This document shows, piece by piece, positions 22,936-34,259 of a stretch of DNA of 64,000 bases. Both the position numbers and the translations under genes were made by a program. Numbering within the stretch: position 1 is the stretch's first letter; each line of letters opens with the position of its first letter. A model generated the notes under the pieces. The model was given only the letters and a program-made list of their open reading frames with translations, made no database searches and had not been told where the DNA came from. Where the stretch lies: contig OU342637.1 of assembly GCA_910589415.1 (NCBI GenBank), forward strand, positions 22,915,162-22,979,161. Direction: 5' to 3'. This DNA comes from Malachius bipustulatus (Eukaryota > Arthropoda > Insecta > Coleoptera > Melyridae).

Positions 22936-23284
22936 GAAACTTCTAAAGCATTGTAAAGGCTGGTAAAAAATCTCGTACCCACAAGATATTCAACGTCAAA
23001 AATCACGTCCAAAATCGTATTTTCGCAATTGTTTCATTTTCTGTGCGAACAAAAAACAGATTTCTTTTTCTGTGCGAAAAAAAACAGATTTTCAAAAAAC
23101 AGAAAATGCATAGGTTCTTAATTCAGCCAACACGGTATGTGTGCCACATTACGTACCTTATTTACTCTTTTAACATCTACAAGGTGTATCTTTAATATTG
23201 CGAAAAGATTTAAGGCAGATTCTTTGGTTGAAAATAAATAAAAAAAATCCAAGTAACCTGTGTCCGAAAATGAACTATTTTTGA

Positions 23285-23773
23285 GACACAGGGTGTCAAA
23301 AAATATTGTTTTTGCAGTATTTTGAAGATATCTCTGGAACCGTTCAATGTACATAACTTATAGCTTTTGTATAATGCATTGGTATTAGCTACTTTTTTCA
23401 TTCTAACTAATTTATTTTTCTTATGCCAGTGACGGAGATTATAGGGTTGTTTGAGTCAAACCGCCAATATTTTCTACACAAATAAGGTAGTCTTGGGCAT
23501 TGCTGCTAACGTGAGCCGATTTCGAGAAAAACGATTATACGATGATAAACTCGGTTTGGATGTTTTAAAACATGTAACGGAAAATGATGAGCAAATAAGG
23601 TTCGCTAAATCCTAAAATCTCCGCCAACGGCACATGTAAAAACTGATTTCGTATTCAAAGTGTATCTTATATCAATGAAATGGCATGTATAAAAGTTGAG
23701 TTCTGTATCTCAAACCGTTTCCGAGATAACTTCAAAATATTAGAAAAATAATATTTTTTTGACTCCCGGACAC
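23285..23773. repeat. diverged long-TIR repeat, about 490 bp
   Basis: The left arm GACACAGGGTGTCAAAAAAT is an imperfect inverted copy of the right arm, which ends TTTTTTTGACTCCCGGACAC. Similarity continues inward about 100 bp (TATTTTGAAGATATCTCTGG against the complement of CCGAGATAACTTCAAAATA). It is older than the other palindromes and encodes no protein. Confidence 0.5.
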
Positions 23774-25209
23774 ACATTAATGGTAAATTTTTATTTTTAT
23801 CAAAGAATTTTCCCTCTTTAAATTTTTTAGCTTTTTAAATTATTCAGTTTCTTATATGCCTACTTTATTACGATCTAAAATTTTCCCTAAATTAACTATG
23901 AAATTTTACTCTCTTTACCATCTTGATTCAGAATTCTCATCGTTTCTTTAAATTACGCTTTTTTACACTTTTCTATAAATTTCTCGTATAGGTATAATAA
24001 TATTCACAATCAAATTATGTACAGCTGCGTTATAATAGAATCAATTAAAATACATATAAGAAATTCAAAGCGCGAGAGCTTCACGGAAAACTTTATGCGA
24101 AAAAATTCAGCCCCCATTATACACAGACTGTTATAATAGGCATTATCAAAAAAGTTCTGTAAAGATTTTCCATGACAATAACAATTACTTTAACGACATT
24201 GTATGAAACTTAAAAGAACTGCCACATCCTCAACCACGCCTAAGACGTTTAGAAATATCAAGGCTATTTACTATTATTCAAGAAAAACTTTTTTATACAT
24301 GTAAAGACTTTTCAATCTAATTTTCCCTCGTATTTTGTCCTTTTGTTTCATCTCTAAACTGTGCATCATTTTATGAAAGCGAGAGACTGGAAAAAGCGTC
24401 ACGCATCTCAGTAATGTTTCCAGTTCAATCACAGGATTTCGCCATTTGAGACAAAGCCCACAAACACTGATGTTTGGGGGCAGAGTGCTGGAAATTCAAA
24501 TTCAATGGACCGAAAATACGAGCCACAAGTTTTTTCAAGGAAATACGGAAAGCTTGCGATGCGTTTCTGAGTAATATGTATTAAAATGAAGTTGAATAGC
24601 TTGCAGGTGCCACCATTACGATTAATTTGTAATATTAAGATAAATAATCTTATAATAATACTTAATAATAATTATAATGATGATTACTTCTTATCAATAA
24701 GAAATACTTATGATACAGAGATTTTTTTGTCCTTAAATCTTCAACTCTTATTAAGTTATCTTTATCTGCGAGCTCAAAATCAAGAAATTATAGTTATGTT
24801 AATTTTCATTATGTTCATACTATCAAAATGTATAGATATCCTCTGGGGAATGTAGTAGTACGAAATATCGTAAGTTTTATTGCCGAAGATAAGGGGCAGG
24901 TGTGATTTTCACATAATTTCAAGGATTAGAATGCGATTTATTCATCTCTGCTGTGACTTTTTCAAGAATTCAGAATTCCCAGATCGCGGAAGATGTCGTA
25001 TGCATTAAAACTTTCTGTAACTTTTACAGTCTTATGAATTCTCCAGAAGAGTGAATTTTGTAACTGCAAAAGAAATTAGCGTTAAAAATTGGTTCATTTC
25101 AATATTCCACGCACAAGAAATATAATCGTTAACATATTTTTTTATTCCTTTCAACTTTTCATAATTTTAAGGAATTAAATTATAACGATGCTTATGTTAT
25201 TTAATTATC
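23774..25209. other. unassigned AT-rich DNA
   Basis: No coding motif or repeat pair. The frame at 24586-24855 is dominated by I, N, L and Y codons, as expected for AT-rich non-coding sequence. Confidence 0.4.
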
Positions 25210-25344
25210 TAAAGGTGCCCACAGACTAGCACACAAGTGCGTCATACATGTTTGCCATACATGTGCATCGTCCATGTACGATGAGCGTTTCTCAGCCACA
25301 GATCTACACACTAGCTTGTCACGCAAGCAGTATCGAAGTACGCG

Positions 25345-25770
25345 ATGAACAGTGAGGACGAATATATTTTACTGGCAGCGGCGTACGCTGTTCTAGTTAA
25401 AAAGAAAAGAAATAAATTAATTCAAAAGCCGAAAATTCGAATAAAATGGGTCAAAGATTGGCTTTTAAAACGCTCATAATATACGCATATAAATCTTCTA
25501 GAAGAACTACGATTGGAACCAGACGATTGGCGAAATTACCTGAGGATGGATGAAGATAGTTACGTAACGCTATTAACGTTAGTGTCTCCAATAATAGAAA
25601 AACAGAACACAATTTTAATAAGGGATGCCATATCACCACATAAGCGATTAACAGCCACACTTCGCTATCTAGCTACTGGAAGAAATTATGAAGACTTAAA
25701 GTTTTCAACGCTTTTTTCTCCTCAGTCGTTAGGGAAAATTATACCAGAGACATATATATATATATATATA
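25345..25770 (+). pseudogene. Harbinger transposase, N-terminal part only
   Basis: The ATG at 25345 begins MNSEDEYILLAAAYAVL. The frame carries a TAA at 25477-25479 (after WLLKRS), then continues in frame with LEPDDWRNYLRMDEDSY, SPHKRLTATLRYLATG and FSTLFSPQSLGKIIPET. These blocks are typical of the N-terminal half of HARBI1-type transposases, before the DDE domain. The frame runs into the TA repeat and palindrome at 25754-25771, so no DDE residue remains. One stop and one insertion make it non-functional. Confidence 0.8.
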
Positions 25771-26359
25771 TATACAGGGTGTACCAGCTCGATTTAGACA
25801 ACGGTAAGGGCCATGTAGGTCTCGTCAAGACGAAACGTTTTTTTATTTAAAGTTTTTGGATTTGGACCTTCGTTGCGGAAATATGGCCGACTTCCGGTTT
25901 TTAGTTTTTTGGCCCCAGTTTCGGCATTTTTAGGGTCTCGCCCAAACTGAAACTAGTTTTGGAAACTCCTTAGCTTCAGTTACAACTTTCATATTGAAGT
26001 CAAGGTTCTATCTCTGTTGGATTCAAAATCTTAATTTTTCAATTTGATTCAATTTAAATTGATTCAAAGACTTAAAATTTAAAGTCTTGGGCATGTCGCC
26101 ATTTTGAATCCAACAGAGATAGAACCTTGACTTCAATATGAAAGTTGTAACTGAAGCTAAGGAGTTTGCAAAACTAGTTTCAGTTTGGGCGAGAACCTAA
26201 AAATGCCGAAACTGGAGCCAAAAAACTAAAAACCGGAAGTCGGCCATATTTCCGCAACGAAGGTCCAAATTCAAAAACTTCAAATAAAAAAACGTTTCGT
26301 CTTGACGAGACCTACACGGCCTTTACCGTTGTCTAAATCGAGCTGGTACACCCTGTATA
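25771..26359. mobile_element. 589-bp palindromic repeat with TATACAGGGTGTACC ends
   Basis: Left end TATACAGGGTGTACCAGCTC, right end GAGCTGGTACACCCTGTATA. The arms are near-perfect complements, with a central TTTGATTCAATTTAAATTG. Its core is unrelated to the core of the neighbouring palindrome. A (TA)n run of about 17 bp precedes the left end. The last TATA is also the first TATA of the next palindrome. Confidence 0.8.
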
Positions 26360-27218
26360 CAGGGTGTCTGCTTAAGGCTGGCCACCGGCTATATCTCGGA
26401 AACTAATGGGCCTAGAACCTCAAAATAAAAAATTTCCAGATATAAGTGATCATGAGAAATTCAATGAAAATATTTTCAAGATGGCCGCGCTTCCGGAAAT
26501 ACAGGAAGTTGACACCTACTTCGTTATTTTAACAGGAACAGCCTGTATATTATTATATTTTTTAAATGTCTGAAGAAATCGAATACAGGTGGTTTTCACC
26601 ATTGGAATTTAGATTGAGCGGTTTATGAGTTATAAACAAGTGAAAATCGAAAATTTTCAACTTCAAAGCAGTCTAGAACTAGAACGGCTCAAGATATCCA
26701 AAAACGGTTTACATGTCCCTATCCTAACTTTTCACGTTTTATCCCAGTATGTGGAGTAAATTTTGATACAGGGTGATGAAAATTATCCGATTTTTCATCA
26801 CCCTGTATTAAAATTTAAACCACATAGTAGGATACTATGTGAAAAGTTAAGATAGGGACATGTAAACCGTTTTTAGATATCTTGAGCCGTTCTAGTTCTA
26901 GACTGCTTTGAAGTTGAAAATTTTCGATCTTCACTTGTTTATAACTCATAAACCGCTCAATCTAAATTCCAATGGTGAAAACCACCTGTATTCGATTTCT
27001 TCAGACATTTAAAAAATATAATAATATACAGGGTGTTCCTGTTAAAATAACGAATTAGGTGTCAACTTCCGGTATTTCCGGAACTGCGGCCATCTTGAAA
27101 ATATTTTCATTGAATTTCTCTTGATCACTTATGTCTGGAAATTTTTTATTTTGAGGTTATAGGCCCATTAGTTTCCGAGATATAGCCGGTGGCCAGCCTT
27201 AAGCAGACACCCTGTATA
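26356..27218. mobile_element. 863-bp palindromic repeat with TATACAGGGTGTCTGC ends
   Basis: Left end TATACAGGGTGTCTGCTTAA, right end TTAAGCAGACACCCTGTATA. Within each arm an AACAGCCTGTATA-type motif (left about 26540-26550, complement right about 27025) marks a second layer, and GATACAGGGTGATGAAAATT with ATCACCCTGTAT marks the centre. The core (TTATAAACAAGTGAAAATCG, ACATGTCCCTATC) is shared with 13610 and 22102; the outer arm is not. Confidence 0.8.
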
Positions 27219-27508
27219 TCAGTCACGTATACTTCATCCGTTCCTACACCTGATCGTTTGGATTCTTCGATTCTTTTAAGTTCTCGTCGAAAGCTTCCAC
27301 GAATGCTATTTATTTTAGACTTAACGGTATTTTTTGTCGCATTTGGTTCAACCTCTCGTAGTTTTTTTAGTAACGTTTCATAGGCTGTATCTTTTTTATT
27401 TCTATTCATGTAATCTTTACATTTAGTTTTCCACAAACACGGATAACTTTTGTAAAGTTTTATAAATTCTGTCATAAAATCTTTTGTAAAACTTCTTAAA
27501 TCGGACAT
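27219..27508 (-). pseudogene. Harbinger accessory Myb/MADF-like DNA-binding protein, truncated
   Basis: The ATG at 27508 gives MSDLRSFTKDFMTEFIKLY, then YPCLWKTKCKDYMNRNKKD, and AYETLLKKLREVEPNAT with VKSKINSIRGSFRREL: the aromatic spacing of a MADF (Myb/SANT-like) domain. It ends GVGTDEVYV at the junction with the palindrome at 27218. In PIF/Harbinger elements this protein helps the transposase bind element ends. The C-terminal half is missing. Confidence 0.75.
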
Positions 27509-27765
27509 TATAATATTATTATTAAGAAATACACTACACGACACTGAATAAACAAATTATATAAAAAGATTGTCAGATTTGTCCACAGACCGACATACAT
27601 GTATGCACGTAGATGTATGCGCGTTGATGAATTCAAGTTGAAACCTGAAACTTGTGCGACGCACATGTTTGCCACGTTTCGCCCACACACTAGCGAATAT
27701 CAACGCACAAGCAAGTATGACATACATGTATGACATACATGTGCGCTAGCCTGTGGCCGCCTTAA

Positions 27766-29878
27766 GTGTAACTGACAGTATAATATGTTTTTTCTTCAAT
27801 CAGAATAATATGAAAACTTATAAAGAAAGAATATTTGTTAAAAATAAAAAAAACAACACTTGAAAATAATTTTTGCCTAGAAAGATCTTTGGAAGATAAT
27901 ATTCACGTATGCTCAGCTAATTATGTTGTAAGTACCTTAAACCTTTCAATAACAGAGCCACTCTGACTGTTCATTTAAAAAAATTTTGCTCACACATTAC
28001 TACATTAGGTATTCACCAGGTTCCCAAATACATAAATTATAAACTTCTATACTATTTACTCATGTCTTAAATAATGCATTTAAGAGCATTCTGTATGTAG
28101 CTGCAAAGTTTTTTTATTACGATTATTTATGATGAAATCGCATTAGGAAATATTATACGGTTCTTAGATCCAAATGATTTATTTCATTGCATACGCATAC
28201 TTCTTAAGAACTCTAATCTAAAATTATATTCACCAAAGAAAGTTCAAAGTTCGAGCGTACCCAGCATTTTACTCAGGTCTTATATCGAATACAGATTTTA
28301 CGGTTTATTCTTATTGATATTTTCTTTCGGATCCAACTTGGAAATTTATTGGGAATAAATTTGCCTATGAAACTCGTGGTAAGAGGATTAGAGAGAGCAT
28401 TCAAAACTCAATGCTTTATCAACCAGAAGTTTTAATTTATTTTTTTCAATTTATATTGAATTGAATTCAAACATAATATAGGTTTTGATTAGAAAATATC
28501 ATCAGGAATGCGTTAGTCATATTTAAATCTACAAGTTAAGTAAGTAGGTATGTTTTGAAGAAAACATCAGGACAAATGATCGGGAAAAACAACCCTTAAA
28601 TTATTTTGAGGGTATGTATACCTAATAAGGTATGTAAATTTTTTAAAATCTAAATTATTAATCTTATTACAGCTACGTACAGGAGGAAAAATAGCATTAA
28701 AAATTGTCTAAACTATATGAAAAGATTATTTTCTAAAATAAAAGATAAAATAAAGCCTTTAGATCAATGCGGAGCTGTTTATATAAAATACATTGTAGTG
28801 ATTGCTCTCCTGTGTACATTCAACAAGCAAAAAGAACATTCAAAGCAAGAATAAAGTGATTGTAGTGGGTACATAGACCAAATTATGAAAATGTTACAAT
28901 ACTTGACATGGAAAATTCTTATACAGGCTGATGTTTCATTGGTAAACGGACAAACGGTAACTGTGGATGCAGGACACCGAGGTGGTTCTAAAAAACCCAT
29001 GGTTAATGGGTCTCACGTCATTAGTAATAATATAGATACATGGTGTTTAATGGATATCGCCAATGTCTTTCGAAGGCCGTAAATAATTTTTTGAAATTTG
29101 GGTAGAAATTTTTCATTTCCCTGCACAAACCTTTGACATAATCGCCGGAAGAAAAATCTCGCTAATCTCTACTACTCGTTAGTTTTATGTTACTTGTTAA
29201 TAGTTAGGGAGATGGTGACAAAAATGCCATGTATCTTGTATCTCCCAAGTGGATGAAAAGCGGGTTTTTATATAGCTCGGGTCCCCCTCTCAAAATCCGT
29301 CTTGTCAATTCGGGGTCTAGCGCGTTGCGATGCGCGGCTACGGCCTTTTATCCCAGATTTACCCAAGCAATTCAAAAAGTATCTACAATATGGAAGAAAA
29401 TTACTGGAGGGCATCTGGACAATTCCTCCAATTGAGGGAAAAACATTTTCTTCCAATTTGCACCTTGCTTTAACCTCCAATACCCGGTGAGTCATTAATA
29501 TTTTCACCGCGAATATCTCAGAACTAAGCGTCGTACCTATGATACCTTGATGAGAATATAATTCTTTCCTTCAGTATGTAAAAATAAATATACCATTCCA
29601 TTTAATTTTTCTTATGAATATCGCGATAATTACTTATACGTCAGATAACGCCCTCTAGCGATTGCGGTGGTAACAAAATTAAAAATTCGTAAAAAGCAAT
29701 CGACAGAAGAACAAAAACTCTTAGTAATGAGACTAAACTGGTTAAATTCCGTTGAGGTTAACCGGAATATTCGACATTTGAATAAACTAAGTTTTGACGT
29801 TCCCCTACCACTTTATTTATGGAGTTATTAAAAAAACCTGCAAGATAAAAAAATTAAGCCATTTAATCATTACAGCCA
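27766..29878. other. unassigned DNA with a weak exon-like frame
   Basis: Frames at 28885-29082 and 29302-29490 are slightly more protein-like than the background. The second one (ALTSNTR at its end) overlaps a splice-donor-like CGGTGAGT at about 29487. No family is recognised and no acceptor or partner exon can be shown. Confidence 0.3.
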
Positions 29879-30431
29879 TATACAGGGTGGTCCAGCTTAA
29901 AACGTCAGGACTTTACCAAACGATAGATAACGTTAAAATAATGCCAGTTTCTCTAATACACTAATAGCCGGGAAAGCTTCCTTTTCAAGATACAGGGCGT
30001 TAGTTTTGGGAAAAAAATGATGTTTTGCGAATATTGTCAAAACGGCTGCTTTAAAAAAATTTAAATTTGTCACGCAGCATGAGCTAAGTATCTCTCATGA
30101 TTTACAGCTTATGGTGATAAATTGCGAAAACCAGCGGCGGAGATATGGGTGTGCCATCGCCCTTTTTCAAAAAAAAAATTGACACCACTGACTTTATGGC
30201 AAATTTAGTAATACTGTTCTATGCCCCATGCTTTTTAGAACAAAAAAGTACTCTCTAATTTGTATATGATATTTTGAATATAACCAATGTTGCAAAATGA
30301 TGAGAAAATTCAAATTTTTTATTTTGTCATGGCTCTTACGCCCCCTAGCGGTCATTTTAGAAGTTCAAAACGAATTTTTAGGGTCACTTTCCTTGGAATT
30401 TTTTTTTGCCTGCGAGGACGTACTACGCTTA
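29879..30431. repeat. single arm of a TATACAGGGTGG-type repeat
   Basis: TATACAGGGTGGTCCAGC starts at 29879, and GATACAGGGCGTTAG follows at about 29990 as a possible second layer. No complementary right arm is present before the next repeat begins at 30432. It looks like half of a palindromic element; the right limit is not defined. Confidence 0.45.
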
Positions 30432-30579
30432 GGGCCAGTTGTCAAACGTAAATTAAAAATTTTCAAATAATTACTGATTTTAAATTGTAAATTTTGAAAA
30501 TACAGCAAATTATTTAATGCTATTCTATTTTTAATCAGTAATTAACTCTTCTTAAAAGGATTAAAGCTTATTTTCAGCT
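30432..30579. repeat. left half of the GGGCCRGTTG MITE
   Basis: TTA then GGGCCAGTTGTCAAACGT, followed by ATTACTGATTTTAAATTG and TTTTTAATCAGTAATTAACT, matches the 5' 150 bp of the copies at 21762 and 44587. The right half is replaced by a fragment of another palindrome. Confidence 0.65.
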
Positions 30580-30587
30580 TTACTTCA

Positions 30588-30745
30588 GCTATTTTTTGTA
30601 GGTTTACATAAGTCGGTCGTCAACTTCTTGCTATCCACTTCACATTTCAAAAAATTTCAAAGCCGACTAGATCCCAGAGTTTTCAGTCAAGTTTTGGTTT
30701 TCTGAAGGCCGCCATATTGCATTTTCATGTAATTCGATATTGATA
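30588..30745. repeat. fragment of the 50834-51842 palindrome family
   Basis: TTTTTTGTAGGTTTACATAAG, then CAAAGCCGACTAGATCCCAG and GGCCGCCATATT, match one arm of the palindrome at 50834-51842 in the same order. Only one arm is present. Confidence 0.6.
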
Positions 30746-31039
30746 TTATCAAAATATGCGGAATTTCTGAACATAAATCCCAAGCCTTGTAGTGCAGAAC
30801 ATTCACATGCGTGACCAAAGTGCAATCAAGACCAAAAACCCCAAGATCTCGAACTTCAGATATGATATCCAGGTCTTTTTATCCTCACACTATAATACTT
30901 ACTTTGAATTTCATTACATCTTAAGATGTATGTAATCTGCGTACAATTGATGGCGTACTTTAATTTTTACCAAAGAATTAACTATCAAACTCATTTTTAA
31001 TTCTAAGTGCTACTTCGTGGCTATTCACCGAAGAATGTA

Positions 31040-31250
31040 ACTTATTGAAATGTCAGCATAGAACAACATAGAACATGTTTTGTGTAAGTTGGAAGGTATA
31101 TATCGTCAATGAACATAATGAATAAAAGGGGTCCAAGGTTAGAGCCCTGAGGCACACCAGAATCTTCTTGACATAGTTTGTTTATAGCTAACATACTGCG
31201 TATCACTTTCTTAATTGTGCAGGTAGTATCCAACTTGTAAGTATCTAATT
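31040..31250 (-). pseudogene. non-LTR reverse transcriptase motif B fragment
   Basis: The minus frame contains EDSGVPQGSNLGPLLFIMFI then DDI, which matches motif B of jockey/CR1-type reverse transcriptases (GVPQGSxLGPLLFxxFINDI). About 60 codons remain. The catalytic YADD block is not readable, since the sequence after LPTYTKHV diverges. Confidence 0.7.
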
Positions 31251-33480
31251 TTATAGAGGGTAATGAAAAATCTGAGATCTCTGGAAATAAAAAAAAATTA
31301 TTACAAGTAGTGGTTCAGTACCATAGAATAAGTTATAGCGATTTTTTTATTAAAACAAAGCAAATAATATTTGAACATTTCCACATACAAACTATACTTT
31401 ATTGTTCTATGAAATTCATAATTAGCCAGGTATGTGTTTTTTTATTTTTTATCAAATTCGCTACTCCAAAATAAATATTGTATAAGCAATATAACAATCC
31501 CATTTCTAGTAGAAATTCTACACTAACACTTTTCTTTTCCTTTGTTACGCTTTCGCATCTAAGTATTGAACACTCAATTCCATTTCTAAAATGACTCGTT
31601 TATAAGATTCCTAACATCGATCTGTAATAAAACAACCTCAATTATTATTTTTCTTGTTTCAACGACGCTCCCGTCGTGTAGGAAAAAAATAATATCCTGC
31701 GTGATATTTCTTAATTCCCAATATGAAAAAGCGTTGTCCTTTGTCAAAACCTGTTCCATTCAAACATTCTGTTAGTCGTTAAGTCCTGTAGGCGCATCCG
31801 CCAGATATAACTCGCAGATTACTTTTACGTTGAAGCGTCAAGTCAAAAGGGTTTGATAATCCTCTAAACAACTAGGATGATTAAAAAAAAAACGGAAATC
31901 GATTAGCATTGACGATTTTCCGACCGAACTTTTTGCCGGAGAGCTTTTCACAATTTATTTCGTGGTAAGCGAATATAATAATAATAGACATGATGAGCAG
32001 AAAATTGAGATTCCAGTCCACCAATTAATTAAATAATAATCGTGCTTATAAATACGCATAAAAAAAAATCACCACTGGTTGTGTTTGATTATTGCTTAAA
32101 TTAAAGTTTTTGTTTTTTATTAGCAAAAATAGGCTAAACCTAAGTAAAATATTATCAAAAAAAAACCGTTGATTGAGTACCCTTTATACAAAAATTTTAG
32201 TCTTTGTTCCCTTATCTCTAAAGTCTCAATTTCAGAATACGCGAAAAAATTCAGGAATCTTTTCCAGAACTGGAAGCAGTCCTTTAAAAGTTTCATATTT
32301 TGCAGTATCCTATACGCGACTAATACTTAGTAAAGATAGGTCTACAAGATGAGAACTGAGAGGACATGGAAACCAAGATACAAGGGCTGAAAGCATGAAG
32401 ACACGATCGACTGCATGTAGGTGTTCTGAATATACTTGCATGTATCTTTATTAAACACTGAAACCAATACCTTTCCATCTTAGCCTCGTTAAGGTTTTAT
32501 ATTCTATAGAAGGTAAAAAACGCGCTTCAATAACGAATGGTATAAAGTCCAGGCGATGGGTAGGTTTTGACTTACAAAAGGTCAAGGAAAGCTTTAATTT
32601 GGTGGATTTATACAGTTTGGTGTCCTTGTTAATAATATTTCGAGTTTGCGACCTTAAGTGAGCGCCCCTCGCGCCGTTGTATTGGAAAAATGGTACGCAA
32701 AAACCAGTTTTTTCGAGAATTTCTTCTCCCCAGGGCCACTCAGGGAAAAAATAAGTTTTTACAAAAATCATAAAGCATGAAATTTCCTGTAACTTCTGTA
32801 GGAAATATTTTTTAATCAGATCAATTATTCACAAGTTATAGTGGAGTGAAGCTCGCAAATTTCTACAATGCGCAAAATCGCTTACTTGTTACTTACTGCT
32901 GTCTTTTTTTCCATTTGGATGCCCTAAATGTTTCAGGTTCACTGATATCAGCATTTTGCAAATTTCTTTCCTCCTCTCTCAAGTTTTCATCTTCGTTGTT
33001 TTCTTAGACCTCTTGTGCCAAAAATTTTTCAACGGTCATTATTTATTGATTCTCGTTCTTGTTGTCGTCATCTTATATGCGCTTCTTTCTTTTTTACACT
33101 TACAAAAAAAGAATTTCAGGATTAGATACTTCGGGTGTCGGATCTTTTGTTGTTTTCACTTGAGTAAACCCAATCTTGCATCTTTCTCAACCATTTTGCT
33201 CTGGACTCTTATGTAGGTATATCATACCTAGCCTGAACTTGGTGGTAGGTCCGAAGCGAATGTTGCCGTGCAGATTCTCTTGAAAGGGGCAAGAGAGCAA
33301 AATTTAATTTACCCTTAGTCACAGATCTAGCGAAATTCTGATAACGACGGGAGCCCAAGGTAATGATGCTTTCTTTGGAACCGCCATCAAGATTCGAGTC
33401 AGAGAAGGGGGATAGCAAACCTTCGAAGGGTCTTTTGTATTGAACCCAACCGAAATAATGTTGACCTGCTCTGTTCTGAA
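31251..33480. other. unassigned DNA with one unexplained frame
   Basis: The minus frame 32451-32771 (106 codons; FFPEWPWGEEILEKTGF near its start) has ordinary amino acid composition but no family I recognise and no visible signal or membrane segment. The rest holds no motif or repeat pair. Confidence 0.3.
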
Positions 33481-33489
33481 GTCCTCTTT

Positions 33490-34250
33490 GTTAATAATAA
33501 TAATAATAATAAGAATGTTTATTTTCAACAGGTGCAAGCACTCAATTACAGGAAATATATGAAAAACAAACAGAAATTAGACCATAAAATACAGCAACAG
33601 AAACGCACAATCCACGCCATGGTCAAGTATACCATACAGAAAGCGAATAACTGCAATGACACGTTTTGTCTAAAGAGAAATGAAGTCAAACATTCTCATA
33701 AGTACACCAAGATCGAAACCTCTCTCAGGATAAGCACCAAATTCGACAAGCAATAAAAATTTCAAAAACTTCCTCTGAACAGACTCCAAGTGAGTGATAT
33801 GTTGTTTATTAATGGGAAATCAAATCATGCAAGCGTACTCAAGTCTCGATTTTATTAAACTATAAAATAAACAGGTTAGTGCATTGATGTTTTTAAAGCT
33901 CCCACAATTACGGTAAATGCAACCGTAGAGTTTATGAGCCTTTGAGACTAAATAGGATATAACACAAGCCAACGTGTAAGTTGATCGTCAAACAGCACGC
34001 CTAAGTCTTTAGTTGTCACAGGTCTATTTAAGATGCAGTAATCAATGGAATAGTCAAAGACTATCTTGTTCTGCTTCCTGGAGAAAGACATGACGTTGCA
34101 CTTGAAGTAGTAGTCAGTCGATGTTTCCCACACCACTAAACAAGAGCATCGACATCGTATAATCACGCTGCAATCTAAAAACTCTATAAATACAGTCAAT
34201 TTGTTATACGGAAATGAGAAAAAGTACGGAAACTTGCAGAAAGTTGAAAG
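33490..34250 (-). pseudogene. jockey/BS-like non-LTR retrotransposon 3' end with (TTA)n tail
   Basis: Reading the minus strand from about 34110: KCNVMSFSRKQNKIVFDYSI then VTTKDLGVLFDDQLT (motifs D-E of the RT). A shifted frame gives SRLEYACMI, LESVQRKFLKFLL and AYPERGFDLGVLM, the conserved post-RT segment (LEYAxxxWxP, LExVQRKFLR). The element ends AATAAACATTC followed by (TTA)n at about 33491-33512, a polyadenylation-like signal and microsatellite tail as in many elements of this group. The endonuclease and first RT motifs are missing. Confidence 0.7.
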
Positions 34251-34259
34251 TTGCAGAAA

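Larger units (their letters stand above)
25213..27762. mobile_element. PIF/Harbinger DNA transposon, disrupted
   Basis: Terminal repeats AGGTGCCCACAGACTAGC (left) and GCTAGCCTGTGGCCGCCT (right) are imperfect inverted copies, and TAA flanks both ends (25210-25212 and 27763-27765). CATACATGT repeats lie inside both ends. The two expected genes face each other: a transposase start on plus and a Myb/MADF-like protein on minus. Two palindromes (25771-27218) now fill the centre, so most of the transposase catalytic domain is gone. Confidence 0.8.

Noticed and set aside
25754..25775. (TA)n run as an independent microsatellite
   Set aside because: It is directly joined to the TATACAGGGTG end and best explained as slippage at the insertion point.
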